From NCBI RefSeq assembly GCF_000497205.1, contig NZ_AYJW01000008.1:1-64000 (forward strand): a stretch of 64,000 bases of DNA, given 5' to 3'. Positions 1-9,797 of this stretch are shown here, one piece after another (within the stretch, counting starts at the first letter, position 1; the number at the start of each line of letters is the position of its first letter). The DNA comes from Saccharopolyspora rectivirgula DSM 43747 (GTDB taxonomy: Bacteria; Actinomycetota; Actinomycetes; Mycobacteriales; Pseudonocardiaceae). A program made the position numbers and the translations under genes. Below the pieces are notes generated by a model. That model did not search any database and was not told the DNA's origin. It was given only the letters and a program-made list of their open reading frames with translations.

Positions 1-89
1 CGATTCATGTTCCACCGGTGGGTGGTGGCGTTTCTCTCGCTATTCCGGGGCTTGTTCCCGTCCTGGAATGGTCGACACAATCCGCGGCC

Positions 90-476
90 ATGAGTTACCA
101 CCCCCACCAGGACCACAACCCGTACCCGTCGCACAATCCCGGTCGCTATCCGCAGCAGGACGGGTACTACGGCGAGCCGCCGCGCGATCGCCGCTACGAC
201 GACGGCGCGGACACCGTGGCCAACATCGTTCGCGTCGTCGTCGGCGTGGTCATCGCGATCTTCGCCCTGCACGTCCTGTTCGTCGTCTTCGGTGCCAACC
301 AGGGCAACGAATTCGCGTCCTTCGTCTACACCGCGGCCCAGGTGTTCGTGCTGGGCTTGGGAGATGTCTTCACCCCCGACGACGCCCTGCTCGGCGTCGT
401 CCTGAACTACGGCTTGGCCGCACTCGTCTACGCCATCGTCGGGCAACTCGTCGTCAAGGCGCTCCAACGCCGCTGA
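90..476 (+). CDS. small two-TM membrane protein, unknown function
   Basis: A 128-residue protein that I do not recognise. The first ~38 residues are polar and rich in Tyr, Pro, His and Gln, as in disordered cytoplasmic tails. A short charged stretch follows, then two hydrophobic segments at about residues 45-67 and 102-122. The predicted form is a hairpin membrane protein with a disordered N-terminus. The ATG at 90 is preferred to an upstream alternative at 18 because the extra residues look like read-through of non-coding DNA and the Tyr/Pro-rich tail starts naturally at MSYHPH. It stands alone, followed by 1.2 kb without a convincing gene. Confidence 0.6.
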   Translation: MSYHPHQDHNPYPSHNPGRYPQQDGYYGEPPRDRRYDDGADTVANIVRVVVGVVIAIFALHVLFVVFGANQGNEFASFVYTAAQVFVLGLGDVFTPDDALLGVVLNYGLAALVYAIVGQLVVKALQRR

Positions 477-1643
477 AGCCCAGCATTGGTCCGATACTTG
501 AGACTCCGGGCTGAGATGCAGCTCGGAGTGGTGCGGCAATCGCGCGTGCTGAAATGCACGACCGTTGTTCCGCCCCTGCGTCCCGTCCTCTGGAGAACTG
601 CCGGCGAACGCGATCTCGAGGAGCAGGGCGCAGGGGCATCATGGCGCTGCGCGACCGGTGATCGGCTGGCACGGCTCCGGCAGCTCTCATGTGTTCCGAT
701 GTGGACAGCATCCTGCTGGGGGAGTGCGATGTCCGCGCTGAAGCGGTCCGAGGCCTGGTGGTCGGACGGCGCGCTGAGCAACTGGCTGCGCGTGGTGATC
801 GGCTCCGCGGCGCTCGCAGCGCGTGGTGTTGGTCCTGATCGGCAACTCCGTGGTCGTGCTCGCTGGCGAAGCGCGCATCGTTCCTGCGCTGAGCGAACAA
901 CACCTCGTCCGTCTCGTTGCGGCAGCGAGCCATCCGGTTCGCCAGCTCGCGGGTCCCTCGTCCTGCTGCAGGAATTCGGGCGGGCGTTGGCGCTCTTCAG
1001 CGGAGTCCGGCTTCCCCTGTGCTGCGGCAGCACCCGCTCATCGGAACGGTGCCGAACGCTTGAACCCCTGTGGTGTTCACTTGCTCGACCCGAGGGGATG
1101 GCTAGTCGTGGGGGTGACGGGCTCGCGATGCGTGGTCGGGAAACCACCGGTTCGAGCTGGTCGCCCAAGCGCAGGGTGAATGTGGAAGACCGCGTGTTCG
1201 GCTGCACCAACTACCCGCGAGCAGCGCCATCCACCGGGTTGTTCGAGCTGCTGCTGCCGTTCGTCCTGCTCGTCGCGGATTGCCCCTGCTCGTGGAGCGG
1301 GGGAGTCGATGTGCTTCAGCTCCGCTGCTGCAGCGCATTCGGCACCGTGCGGAGGTCCCCGCCAAGGGCGGTGAACTCGGTGGCCGAGGGGTGGTCGCAG
1401 GGGCACAGGCGGTGCGGGTCTTCTCCGCTGCAGCCTCGATCAGAAGTCCCCTGGAGGTGCCGCGGCTTGAACGCCGACGGGGCTGCTCCGGCAGCCCGTC
1501 GTCCGAAGCCGCGACGGGAGAGGCGGTCGATCTCGCCACGAGTGCGCCGCACTGGCAAGCGATCAGGATGCGCGCTGCAGGACACGAGCTGCGCCGCGCG
1601 AGCTCGAGCCTCGTGGCGAGCTCTGCGTTCCTCTGAGCAGAGG
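477..1643. other. 1.17-kb stretch without a supportable gene
   Basis: Several long open frames exist on both strands, including a 399-codon frame from 486 on the plus strand. None has a good ribosome binding site, recognisable domain or sensible composition; the translations are Arg/Ser/Cys-rich, as expected from antisense or out-of-frame high-GC DNA. One plus frame even runs through the tRNA-Arg gene. It may be decayed sequence. I see no repeats or RNA genes that I can support. Confidence 0.5.
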
Positions 1644-1719
1644 TGGCGCCCCCGGCAGGATTCGAACCTGCGACACCCGCTTTAGGAGAGCGGTGCTCTA
1701 TCCCCTGAGCTACGGAGGC
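1644..1719 (-). tRNA. tRNA-Arg (anticodon CCT)
   Basis: The minus strand folds as a complete cloverleaf. The acceptor arms GCCTCCG (1713-1719) and CGGGGGC (1648-1654) pair with one G-T. The anticodon stem CCGCT/AGCGG encloses the loop CTCCTAA, giving anticodon CCT (reads AGG). The T-arm has GCAGG-TTCGAAT-CCTGC. The discriminator is G1647 and the CCA end is encoded at 1644-1646. Confidence 0.95.
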
Positions 1720-1843
1720 TTGATCTGCGCCCATTCGCAGGGTACCTGCTGGCCGCCGTGCACCGGCAGCAGGGCCGCTGCTGCCGGGCAGCGGACAAGA
1801 TTCTAATCGCCGCGCCCCTCCCGGCCCGAGCGGCCACCGGCGG

Positions 1844-3328
1844 CTAGTCGGAGTCCCTGATCACCACTTCCACGGTGTTGCGCCCGTAGGCCTTCGCCCG
1901 GTACAGCGCGGTGTCGGCGCGCTGGAACAGGCGTTCCACGCTGGCGGGCGGTCCGGCGGCCACGCCGATGCTCACCGTGGGGTTGATGGTGTCGCGGCCG
2001 GTGACCAGGCGCCAGTCGTGCGAGCGCACCGCGTCCTGGATCCGGCGGGCCACGATCGGCCCCGCGCTCCCGATGCCCCCGCTGTTCTCGCCAATCAGCA
2101 CGATGAACTCGTCCCCGGCCCACCGGCACAGCAGGTCCTCGGAGCGGCATTCCCGGCGCAGCAGGTGGGCGATCTCCTGCAGCACCACGTCCCCGGTGGA
2201 GTGGCCGGCCTGGTCGTTGATCTCCTTGAAGTAGTCGATGTCGATCAGCAGCAGCCACGGCACGCGGCCGTTGGCGGTGGCGTTCTCCAGCAGCGGTGGC
2301 CCGTTCCGCTCCAGCCCGAGGCGGTTGTGCAGGCCGGTCAGCGCGTCCCGCTGGGCGGCTTCGTGGGCGGCGGCGACCATGCGGCTGGCTTGCACCGCGA
2401 CGCGCCGCTGCTCCAGCGCTTGGCCGAGCCCCTCCTGGAGGAGGTTGATGGTGGCCGTGTTGGCGGCGAGGGTGCGGCGCAGGGCCGCGGCCTCACCGAC
2501 GGGGTCGCCCATCTCGGCGCAGATGGTGGCGAGCAGCCTGGAGAAGCGGGCCACCAGCAGGGCCTCGTTGATCTTCTCCGCCTTGTCGACGGACTCGGCC
2601 GCGTGGTGCCGGGCGGTCTCCATGTTCTGGCGAAGCCGGTGCAGGACGGTCAGCGACCAGTGCGCCACCGAACAGGTGAACCAGTCGTTGGCGGCTTCCC
2701 CTTGGGCGAGGGCTTCCGCGGCGAGCTGTTCCGCCGAGTCCAGGTGGCCGAGGGCGGCGTGCACCCGGGCCAGGGCGGCCTGGCCGGTCCGTTTGATCTG
2801 CCCCGGTTTTGCGAAGGTCTGGGCTTCCTCGAGCTGGGCCGCCACCAGCTCCAGCTGGTCGTGCCTCGGGGTGGGTTCCGCGGAGACGTGGAACATGCGG
2901 GTGCTGGCTTCGCGGATGAGGCAGTAGGCGAGGGTTTGCGGATCGCCGCTCTCCCTGGCCAGCTGGGTGCTGAGCGTCAGCAGCTCCACGGCGGGCTTCC
3001 GGTGCCCGATGGTCTCGTACAGGTAGCCGAGGGTGCCGACGGCGTGGGCGGCGGCCGCGCCCCGGGGGTTGTCGATGTCGAGTTCGGTCCAGCCCTCGGC
3101 GGCCAGTTCCAGCGCGAGCGGGATCTTGCCGAGCCGCCAGGCCATCAGCGCTCGTTGCACGAGCACCAGGCTCCGGTTCCACTGGGGGCCGACCAGTCCC
3201 GCTCCCGCATCGGTCATCCGGGCGAAGGCGATCTCCGCGGCGGCGGAGTCACCAGAGTCCAACAGCGCACGGACTTCGCGGTCCTGCGCTGGCATGAGGT
3301 TGGACATCCACAGGTCATCCTGTTGCAT
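1844..3328 (-). CDS. TPR-like sensor / GGDEF diguanylate cyclase
   Basis: A 494-residue soluble protein. Residues ~1-320 are Ala/Leu-rich amphipathic helices resembling tetratricopeptide repeats. Residues ~330-490 form a GGDEF domain that would make cyclic di-GMP from two GTP. The signature is AGDEF (404-408) rather than GGDEF. An inhibitory I-site RxxD (RSED, 395-398) lies exactly five residues upstream, as in product-inhibited cyclases. The metal-binding segment LLLIDIDYFKEIND and the C-terminal ALYRAKAYGRN motif are present. The start at 3328 (MQQDDLW) is chosen because GAGG precedes it; an upstream ATG at 3376 would add a low-complexity extension. No EAL domain or membrane segment is seen. 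Confidence 0.88.
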   Translation of the reverse strand: MQQDDLWMSNLMPAQDREVRALLDSGDSAAAEIAFARMTDAGAGLVGPQWNRSLVLVQRALMAWRLGKIPLALELAAEGWTELDIDNPRGAAAAHAVGTLGYLYETIGHRKPAVELLTLSTQLARESGDPQTLAYCLIREASTRMFHVSAEPTPRHDQLELVAAQLEEAQTFAKPGQIKRTGQAALARVHAALGHLDSAEQLAAEALAQGEAANDWFTCSVAHWSLTVLHRLRQNMETARHHAAESVDKAEKINEALLVARFSRLLATICAEMGDPVGEAAALRRTLAANTATINLLQEGLGQALEQRRVAVQASRMVAAAHEAAQRDALTGLHNRLGLERNGPPLLENATANGRVPWLLLIDIDYFKEINDQAGHSTGDVVLQEIAHLLRRECRSEDLLCRWAGDEFIVLIGENSGGIGSAGPIVARRIQDAVRSHDWRLVTGRDTINPTVSIGVAAGPPASVERLFQRADTALYRAKAYGRNTVEVVIRDSD

Positions 3329-3406
3329 GCCAACCTCGGTTGAGGGTGGGTGCGGGTGCTTGCAGCGTTGCTCCACCTCGTCCGGGTGCGGGGTTCCCTG
3401 CCCACA

Positions 3407-4087
3407 CTACCGGCTGGAGTCACTTCTGTACTTTTCGTGGTGAACGACCTGCTCCAGGGGCATGCGGCTGCGCCAGCCGTGCCGCTCCAGGTCGGGGGTG
3501 TCCGCCAGGTTGCGCACCGGCCCCACGCACAGCCACGCGACGGGGCGGATGCCCGACGGGATGCCCAGCAGGCGGCGGAGGAACTCCTCCCGGTAGAAGC
3601 TGACCCAGCCCACGCCGAGGCCTTCGGCGGTGGCGGCCAGCCACAGGTTCTGGATGGCCAGGCACACCGAGTAGAGCCCGGCGTCGGCGATGGCGTGCCG
3701 CCCGAGGACTTGGGGCGCGCCGCGGTGGTGGTCGTAGGTGACGACGATCCCGAGGGAGGACTCGAGGATCCCCTCCACTTTGATGCGGGAGAACGTCTCG
3801 GCTCTCTCGCCCTCCAGTTGGGCGGCGAAGACACTGCGCTCGGCCTGCACGTGCTCGCGGAAGGAACGCCTGGTCCGCTCGTCGCGCACCAGGATGAAGT
3901 CCCAGGGTTGGGAGAGGCCGACGCTGGGCGCGGAGTGGGCGGCGCTGAGCACGCGGTGCAGCACGTCGTCGGGGATCGGTTCCCCGGTGAACTCCGACCG
4001 CACGTCGCGCCGCCGGTTGATCACCTCGTACAGCTGCGCCGCCGGCGAGGATTCGGGCAACTGGGTAGCACGTTTGGAGATCGTCAT
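3407..4087 (-). CDS. bluB: 5,6-dimethylbenzimidazole synthase (BluB-like)
   Basis: A 226-residue nitroreductase-fold flavoprotein. The BluB hallmarks are visible: [10 protein letters not shown] near residue 25, [15 protein letters not shown] near 50-65, and GVGWVSF in the second half. BluB cleaves reduced FMN with oxygen to give 5,6-dimethylbenzimidazole, the lower ligand of cobalamin. Length fits the family. No other cobalamin genes are in the window, so the functional link is by family only. A general nitroreductase is the alternative, but the RRDVR and SVGxSQPW motifs favour BluB. It is divergent from mprA with a 133-bp gap. Confidence 0.82.
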   Translation of the reverse strand: MTISKRATQLPESSPAAQLYEVINRRRDVRSEFTGEPIPDDVLHRVLSAAHSAPSVGLSQPWDFILVRDERTRRSFREHVQAERSVFAAQLEGERAETFSRIKVEGILESSLGIVVTYDHHRGAPQVLGRHAIADAGLYSVCLAIQNLWLAATAEGLGVGWVSFYREEFLRRLLGIPSGIRPVAWLCVGPVRNLADTPDLERHGWRSRMPLEQVVHHEKYRSDSSR

Positions 4088-4180
4088 CGTGTTTCCATCC
4101 TGCCGGGTGCTGGTCGGGTGTTGGGCGGGGGTGTCTGGGCCGGAGAGACTCTGGTCACTGGTCCGGGTGAGGGCGGTGGG

Positions 4181-4206
4181 TTCTCAGCTGCTTCTCAGCA
4201 CTGAGA
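4181..4206 (+). promoter_or_regulatory. candidate MprA box upstream of mprAB
   Basis: Two direct copies of TTCTCAGC occur at 4181-4188 and 4192-4199, an 11-bp period. The second also forms an inverted repeat, TCTCAG-CA-CTGAGA (4193-4206). The site lies 15 bp upstream of the mprA start. In mycobacteria MprA autoregulates through direct repeats of this general kind; assignment here is by similarity and position. Confidence 0.6.
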
Positions 4207-4220
4207 GTAAAACTGTGCTC

Positions 4221-4916
4221 ATGCGCATCCTCGTCGTCGACGACGATCGTGCCGTGCGGGAATCGCTGCGCCGGTCGTTGCAGTTCAACGGCTACCATGT
4301 GGACCTCGCCGCGGACGGTCAGCAGGCGCTGGACATGCTGGCGCAGAACCGACCGGACCTGATGGTGCTGGACGTGATGATGCCCCGGGTGGACGGGTTG
4401 GAGGTGGCCCGCCGGCTGCGCAGTGTCGGGGACGACCTGCCGATCCTGGTGCTCACCGCCCGGGACGCGGTTTCGGACCGGGTGGCCGGGTTGGACGCGG
4501 GTGCGGACGACTACTTGCCGAAGCCGTTCGCGCTGGAGGAGTTGCTCGCCCGGTTGCGGGCGCTGCTGCGCCGGACCGGCCCGGCCGATGCGTCCCGGGA
4601 GCCGGAGGCGGCGGTGTTGAAGTTCGCCGACCTGGAGTTGGACCCGAGCACGCGGGAGGTTCGGCGGGGTGATCGGCCGATCAGCTTGACGCGCACCGAG
4701 TTCGCTTTGCTGGAAGTCCTGATGGCGCACCCGAAGCAGGTGTTGACCCGGAGTCGCCTGCTGGAGGACGTGTGGGGTTACGACTTCCCCACCTCGGGCA
4801 ACGCCCTGGAGGTCTACATCGGTTACTTGCGGCGCAAGACCGAGGCGGAGGGGGAGCCGAGATTGATCCACACCGTCCGTGGTGTTGGTTACGTGCTGCG
4901 TGAGACCCAACCGTGA
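4221..4916 (+). CDS. mprA: OmpR/PhoB-family response regulator MprA
   Basis: A 231-residue regulator. The receiver domain (1-120) has the acidic pocket DDD (7-9), phosphoacceptor D51 in LDVMMP, T79 and K101. The C-terminal winged helix binds DNA and contains [15 protein letters not shown] and the terminal [12 protein letters not shown]. It forms a two-component system with the overlapping histidine kinase. The assignment to MprA rests on its position before mprB and a downstream PepD-type protease and moaB, the order seen in mycobacteria, where the system controls envelope-stress genes. ATG 4221 gives the canonical MRILVVDDD start; a GTG at 4215 would add two residues. Confidence 0.9.
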   Translation: MRILVVDDDRAVRESLRRSLQFNGYHVDLAADGQQALDMLAQNRPDLMVLDVMMPRVDGLEVARRLRSVGDDLPILVLTARDAVSDRVAGLDAGADDYLPKPFALEELLARLRALLRRTGPADASREPEAAVLKFADLELDPSTREVRRGDRPISLTRTEFALLEVLMAHPKQVLTRSRLLEDVWGYDFPTSGNALEVYIGYLRRKTEAEGEPRLIHTVRGVGYVLRETQP

Positions 4917-6340
4917 CTGTTCCTGCTCCACCACCACCGGATCTTGTCGAGGCGGAAACCCGGGGCGGCCGGTTCCACCGGATGTCCCTGCGCAACCGGG
5001 TCACCTGGTTGGCGGCGATCTGCGTGGCCGGCGCGGTCGCGCTGGTGTCGGTGGCCGCTTTCGTGACCGTGCACGACAGCCTCTACCGGGAGTTGGACGA
5101 GAGCCTGCTGCAGCGGGCGGAGGACGCCGCGCGGGGGCCGCTGGTGCAGACCCCGGACCTGCAGCAGGTGCCGGTGGCGTTCTACGCGGCCGCTGATTTC
5201 AAGATCAGCGTGGTGTTCGCCGACGGCGCGGTGATCGGCCCCTACCGGGAGAACCGGCCGCCGTTGAGCTACCAGGAGTTGGCGGTGGCGCGCGGTCAGC
5301 TGGTCCGTTCGCTGCGCACCGACGAGGGCACCAACAGCCGGGTGGTGGCGGTGCCGGCGGGGAACGACGCGGCTTTGGTGATGTCGACGTCGCTGGAGTC
5401 CACCCAGCAGACGCTGGCGCAGTTGAGCTTGGTGCTGGTGGTGATGGGTGGTGCCGGGATCTTGCTGGCCGCGGCGGCGGGCACTGCGGTGGCCCGGGCG
5501 GGGTTGCGGCCGGTGCAGCGGCTCACGGCGGCGACCGAGCGGGTGGCGCTCACGGGGGATCTGCGGCCGATCCCGGTGACGGGTGACGACGAGCTGGCGC
5601 GGTTGACCACGAGTTTCAACCGGATGTTGGAGGCGTTGGCGGAGTCGCAGGAGCGGCAGCGCCGGTTGGTGGCCGATGCCGGGCACGAGTTGCGCACCCC
5701 GTTGACGTCGCTGCGCACGAACTTGGAGCTGCTGGTGGCTTCGTCCCGGCCGGATGCGCCGAAGCTCTCGGACGAGGACCGGGAGGAGATGCTGGCCGAC
5801 GTGCAGGCCCAGATCAACGAGCTGTCCGCGCTGGTCGGTGATCTGGTGGAGCTGGCCCGGGAGGACGCGCCGCAGGAGGTGCACCAGCCGCTGGATCTGA
5901 TCGACGTGGTGGAGCGGGCGTTGGCGCGGGCCCGGCGGCGGGCTTCCGGGGTGGAGTTCGTGCCCCGCCTGCAGCCCTGGGAGATGATGGGGGATGCCAC
6001 CGCGCTGGAGCGGGCGGTGGTGAACTTGCTGGACAACGCCGCGAAGTGGAGTCCGGAGGGCGGCACGGTGCGGGTGGAGGTGCGCCCGGAGCCGGACGGG
6101 AAGACGGCGGTGTTGGAGGTCGCGGACAGCGGTCCGGGGATCGCCCCGGCCGATCGGCCGTACGTGTTCGAGCGGTTCTACCGGTCTTCGGATGCGCGGA
6201 CGCTGCCCGGTTCGGGCCTGGGGTTGGCGATCGTCAAGCAGGTGGCCGAGCGGCACGGCGGGACGGCGTGGGTCGGTGACGCCCCGGAGGGCGGGGCGCT
6301 GCTGCGCATGCACCTCCCCGGAAAACCACCCGAAAAGTAA
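4913..6340 (+). CDS. mprB: sensor histidine kinase MprB
   Basis: A 475-residue membrane kinase. TM1 (~32-52) and TM2 (~170-194) flank an extracytoplasmic sensor of about 115 residues. HAMP follows (~195-247), then the HisKA box [10 protein letters not shown] with phospho-H258, and an ATPase domain with [15 protein letters not shown] and GSGLGLAIV. The GTG start sits in a GTGA overlap with the mprA stop, implying translational coupling. In mycobacteria the extracytoplasmic part of MprB is linked to the PepD protease and envelope stress. Both required phosphotransfer residues are present. Confidence 0.92.
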   Translation: MTVPAPPPPDLVEAETRGGRFHRMSLRNRVTWLAAICVAGAVALVSVAAFVTVHDSLYRELDESLLQRAEDAARGPLVQTPDLQQVPVAFYAAADFKISVVFADGAVIGPYRENRPPLSYQELAVARGQLVRSLRTDEGTNSRVVAVPAGNDAALVMSTSLESTQQTLAQLSLVLVVMGGAGILLAAAAGTAVARAGLRPVQRLTAATERVALTGDLRPIPVTGDDELARLTTSFNRMLEALAESQERQRRLVADAGHELRTPLTSLRTNLELLVASSRPDAPKLSDEDREEMLADVQAQINELSALVGDLVELAREDAPQEVHQPLDLIDVVERALARARRRASGVEFVPRLQPWEMMGDATALERAVVNLLDNAAKWSPEGGTVRVEVRPEPDGKTAVLEVADSGPGIAPADRPYVFERFYRSSDARTLPGSGLGLAIVKQVAERHGGTAWVGDAPEGGALLRMHLPGKPPEK

Positions 6341-6472
6341 ACATCAGTGAACATCGGGTGGCATTTCTGTTCGATGGAGGCGGTCTTCGTCCGGGTATAT
6401 CGTGATAGGTAGTGTTGTTTTCTGTTGGTTTTGGTCTAGGTAGGGTTTGCTGACCCTGAACGGGGCTGGTGG

Positions 6473-7282
6473 ATGCTCGCGCGGCAACGACAAGAGTTGA
6501 TCTTGGAAGAGGTCCGGCGCACCGGAGCGGTGCAGGTCAGTGATCTCGTGCAGCGGCTCGGCGTGTCGGACATGACGATCCGCCGGGACCTGGACGCGCT
6601 GGCTCGCCGGGGCTTGGTGGAGAAGGTCTACGGAGGCGCGACTTCCGGTCTCCGCCGCAGCACCGACGAACCGGGGTTCGAGGCCAACGCGGTCAGACAG
6701 CTGGCGGAGAAGGAAGCGATCGCCCGGCTGGCCGCCCAGCAGGTCCGGCCCGGCACCGCGATCGGCTTGTCGGCGGGCACCACCACCTGGACCCTGGCCC
6801 GGCACCTCGACGACATCGCGGACCTGACGGTGGTGACCAACTCGGTGCGGGTCGCCGACGCCCTCCAGCGACCCGGGCGCAGCGACCGGACCGTGGTGCT
6901 CACCGGTGGGGTGCGAACCCCCTCGGACGCGCTGGTGGGACCGGTCGCGGTGCAGGCGCTGCGGTCGTTGCACCTGGACTTGGTGTTCCTGGGGGTGCAC
7001 GGAATGGCGCCGCGGGCGGGGTTCACCACCCCCAACCTGAACGAGAGCGAGACCAGCCGGGCGCTGGCCCGCGCCGCCAACCAGCTGATCGTGCTCGCCG
7101 ACAGCTCCAAGTGGGAGACCGTGGGCATCTCCACCATCGTGGAGTTCTCGGAGGCCGACCTGCTGATCACGGACACCGGGCTGCCGGAGGAAGCGCGGCA
7201 GCAGCTGTCCGAGCACGTCGAAGTGGTGTTGGCGGAGACCGATGCCGTGGACCAGGAAGGCGGGCAGGCGAACGATGGTTAA
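6473..7282 (+). CDS. DeoR-family transcriptional regulator
   Basis: A 269-residue protein. It starts with the DeoR helix-turn-helix (RQQELILEEV..., LGVSDMTIRRDLDAL, GLVEKVYGGA), followed by a DeoR sensor domain with the phosphosugar-binding features GLSAGTTTW and VVTNS. Such proteins are sugar-phosphate-responsive repressors. Its stop overlaps the start of galT by 8 nt, so it probably controls galactose use together with galT. The upstream 132 bp (6341-6472) is unusually AT-rich for this genome, suggesting its own promoter. The pair interrupts the mprB-pepD adjacency seen in mycobacteria. Confidence 0.85.
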   Translation: MLARQRQELILEEVRRTGAVQVSDLVQRLGVSDMTIRRDLDALARRGLVEKVYGGATSGLRRSTDEPGFEANAVRQLAEKEAIARLAAQQVRPGTAIGLSAGTTTWTLARHLDDIADLTVVTNSVRVADALQRPGRSDRTVVLTGGVRTPSDALVGPVAVQALRSLHLDLVFLGVHGMAPRAGFTTPNLNESETSRALARAANQLIVLADSSKWETVGISTIVEFSEADLLITDTGLPEEARQQLSEHVEVVLAETDAVDQEGGQANDG

Positions 7283-8363
7283 GCGCACCGCTCGGCGGCT
7301 GGCGGACAACCGGGAGATCATCTACTTCGACTCCGACCCGCAAGTCGTGCGGGAGGCCGAGGACACCCGGGAGCTGCCGGCCCAGCAGCCGGCTTCGGAG
7401 ATGCGTCGGGACCCGTTGACCGGCGAGTGGGTGGCGATCGCCGCCCACCGGCAGACCCGCACCTACAAGCCGCCGGCCGAGCTGTGTCCACTGTGTCCTT
7501 CTGCGCCGGGGCGGCCGACGGAAATCCCGGAATCCGACTACGAAGTGGCCGTGTTCGAGAACCAGTTCCCCTCCTTCGCCGAAGGAATCCCCGGGGAACT
7601 GGCCACGGTGGACGGAATGCCGATGGTGCCGAAGGCCCCGGCCAGCGGACGTTGCGAGGTCGTCTGCTTCACCTCCGACCACAACTCCTCGTTCGCCCAG
7701 CTCACCCCGCAGCAAGCGCGACTCGTGGTGGACGCGTGGGCGGACCGGACCGCGGAGCTGAGCCGCAACCCCGCCATCGAGCAGGTGTTCTGCTTCGAGA
7801 ACCGGGGCGAGGAAATCGGGGTCACCCTGCACCACCCGCACGGGCAGATCTACGGCTACCCGTTCATCACCCCGAGGACCGAGCGCATGCTCGCGGCGGC
7901 GGAGAAGTACCGCGCCGAGCACGGCCGGCACGTGCTCGGCGACGTGCTGGCCGCCGAACGCGCGGACGGGCGCCGAGTGGTCGTGGACTCCGACCACTGG
8001 ACCGCCTACGTTCCGGCAGCCGCGCGCTGGCCGGTCGAGGTGCACCTCGTCCCGCACCGGCAGGTGCCCGACATCGTCGCGCTCACCGACTCCGAGCGGG
8101 ACGACTTCGCCCGGGTCTACTTGGACGTGCTGCGCCGGCTGGACCGGCTCTACGACAAACCGCTGCCGTACATCGCCGCGTGGCACCAAGCCCCCGTGCG
8201 GGTCGGCCGGGACCTCTCCTGGCTGCACCTGCAGCTGTTCTCCATCAAGCGGACCGCTGACAAGCTGAAGTACTTGGCCGGCTCCGAATCGGGTATGGCA
8301 GTGTGGATCAACGACGTGACCCCGGAGCAGATTGCCGAGCGACTGCAACGACTCGATGCTTGA
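7275..8363 (+). CDS. galT: galactose-1-phosphate uridylyltransferase
   Basis: A 362-residue enzyme of the Leloir pathway that exchanges UMP between UDP-glucose and galactose-1-phosphate. The active-site motif HPHGQ is at 187-191; by homology the second His (H189) forms the uridylyl-enzyme. A CPLC pair (C71, C74) matches the zinc site. The ATG at 7275 lies inside the 3' end of the DeoR gene, with GGAAGG upstream, so translation is coupled. An in-frame ATG at 7242 would overlap further and adds basic, unconserved residues. galU, which makes UDP-glucose, is 4 kb downstream; galK and galE are not in the window. Confidence 0.92.
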   Translation: MVKRTARRLADNREIIYFDSDPQVVREAEDTRELPAQQPASEMRRDPLTGEWVAIAAHRQTRTYKPPAELCPLCPSAPGRPTEIPESDYEVAVFENQFPSFAEGIPGELATVDGMPMVPKAPASGRCEVVCFTSDHNSSFAQLTPQQARLVVDAWADRTAELSRNPAIEQVFCFENRGEEIGVTLHHPHGQIYGYPFITPRTERMLAAAEKYRAEHGRHVLGDVLAAERADGRRVVVDSDHWTAYVPAAARWPVEVHLVPHRQVPDIVALTDSERDDFARVYLDVLRRLDRLYDKPLPYIAAWHQAPVRVGRDLSWLHLQLFSIKRTADKLKYLAGSESGMAVWINDVTPEQIAERLQRLDA

Positions 8364-8409
8364 GCCTTGAGCAATGTCACTGGCAAGCACACAGCAGTCT
8401 CTAAGTCGC

Positions 8410-8418
8410 TTCTCAGCT
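8410..8418 (+). promoter_or_regulatory. MprA-box-like half site upstream of pepD
   Basis: The 9-mer TTCTCAGCT recurs here exactly as at 4181-4189 in front of mprA. A degenerate partner, TCTCTAAG, lies just upstream at 8398-8405. The site is 20 bp before the pepD ATG (8439). MprA control of pepD is known in mycobacteria; here it is inferred from the shared word and position. Confidence 0.5.
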
Positions 8419-8438
8419 AGCCGTTGCAGAGTGAAGAC

Positions 8439-9698
8439 ATGACCGACAAGAGTCCTGATCCGCCCGGTGGGCAGCCGGAAGAGCCGCAACCGCAACCGGG
8501 GGGAAGCACCACCCCGGAGCAGCAGCCAGCAGCCGGTCAGCAGTTCGGTCCGCAGTACGTGACGCAGCCGATGTCAATGCTGGGGCAGCAGCCGAACATG
8601 CCGTTCGCCGAGCCGCAACAGGCCCCCAAGCAGTCCCGGGGCAAACTGGTCGCGGGAGTCAGCGCGCTCGCGCTGGTCGCCGGGCTGCTCGGAGGCGGGA
8701 TCGGTGGGTTCGTCGGTTACCAGCTGGGAGGCGGCGGTACCGTCACCACCTCGCTGAACGAGCCCGCTCCGGCCCGCAGCGCGAGCACCGCCCCGGAGGG
8801 GTCGGTGCAGCGGGTCGCCGAGAAGGTGCTGCCCAGCGTGGTGCAGTTGCAGGTGCGCTCGCTGCAGGGAGCCGGGGAGGGCTCCGGCATCGTGCTCAGC
8901 AACGACGGCTACATCCTCACCAACAACCACGTCGTCGAGGGCGGGCGCACCGGCGAGATCACCGCGACCTTCAGCGACAACCGCACCGCCCCGGTGCGGG
9001 TCGTGGGGACCGACCCGAACTCCGACCTGGCCGTGGTGAAGGCCGACATCACCGGTCTGACCCCGGCGGAGCTGGGGCGCAGCGACGACCTTCCCGTGGG
9101 GGCGCCGGTCGTGGCGATCGGTTCGCCGTTCGGCCTGTCCGGAACGGTGACCAGCGGCATCATCAGCGCCAAGGACCGCGCCGTGCGGGCTGGGGGCGAG
9201 GCCGGAACCCAGTCCAGCGTGCTGAACGCGCTGCAGACCGACGCGGCGATCAACCCGGGCAACTCCGGTGGCCCGCTGGTGGACATGGACGGGCGGGTCG
9301 TCGGCATCAACTCGGCGATCTACAGCCCGGGCAACAGCCAAGGGCAGGCGGGGTCGGTGGGCCTCGGTTTCGCGATCCCGATCGACCAGGCCCGGCGGAT
9401 CGCCGACGAACTGATCCAAACCGGTTCGGCCACCCAGACCACGCTCGGGGTGCAGATCACCGACGCCAACCGGCCGGGCGCCCTGGTGGTCGACGTGGTG
9501 CCGGGCGGCGCTGCCGAGAAGGGCGGCGTGCGCCGCGGGGACCTGATCACCAAGTTGGGCGACCGGGCCATCCAGGACGCCGATGAGCTGATCGCCGCGG
9601 TCCGCTCGCACACCCCGGGGGACCGGGTGAAGCTCGTGGTCGTCAACAACGGTGGGGAACGAACCGTGGACGTGACGCTGACCGGGGAGAAGGGCTGA
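8439..9698 (+). CDS. pepD: HtrA/DegP-family membrane serine protease (PepD)
   Basis: A 419-residue membrane-anchored protease. A Pro/Gln-rich cytoplasmic tail (1-65) precedes one TM (~68-92). The trypsin-like domain shows the triad in LTNNHVVEGG (His), NSDLAVVKAD (Asp) and NPGNSGGPL (Ser). A C-terminal PDZ domain runs from about 325 to 415. It should degrade or refold damaged envelope proteins. It lies downstream of mprAB as in mycobacteria, although separated by deoR-galT. The ATG at 8439 follows AGAGTGAAG; a TTG at 8424 is an alternative. Confidence 0.9.
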   Translation: MTDKSPDPPGGQPEEPQPQPGGSTTPEQQPAAGQQFGPQYVTQPMSMLGQQPNMPFAEPQQAPKQSRGKLVAGVSALALVAGLLGGGIGGFVGYQLGGGGTVTTSLNEPAPARSASTAPEGSVQRVAEKVLPSVVQLQVRSLQGAGEGSGIVLSNDGYILTNNHVVEGGRTGEITATFSDNRTAPVRVVGTDPNSDLAVVKADITGLTPAELGRSDDLPVGAPVVAIGSPFGLSGTVTSGIISAKDRAVRAGGEAGTQSSVLNALQTDAAINPGNSGGPLVDMDGRVVGINSAIYSPGNSQGQAGSVGLGFAIPIDQARRIADELIQTGSATQTTLGVQITDANRPGALVVDVVPGGAAEKGGVRRGDLITKLGDRAIQDADELIAAVRSHTPGDRVKLVVVNNGGERTVDVTLTGEKG

Positions 9699-9797
9699 CC
9701 AGCTCGGTTCTTCCGCCGATTGCTGGTCGCCCGGCACCACCGGTGGCTCATTATGGTGAGCCAACTGATCACGTCCGCAGAACACACCTGGAGAGAA

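Noticed and set aside
486-1685. 399-codon plus-strand frame and minus frames in the same area
   Set aside because: No domain, poor composition and overlap with tRNA-Arg; treated as a region without a supportable gene.
2018-3343. 441-codon plus-strand frame
   Set aside because: Antisense of the GGDEF gene; Gly/Gln/Val-rich shadow sequence without a domain.
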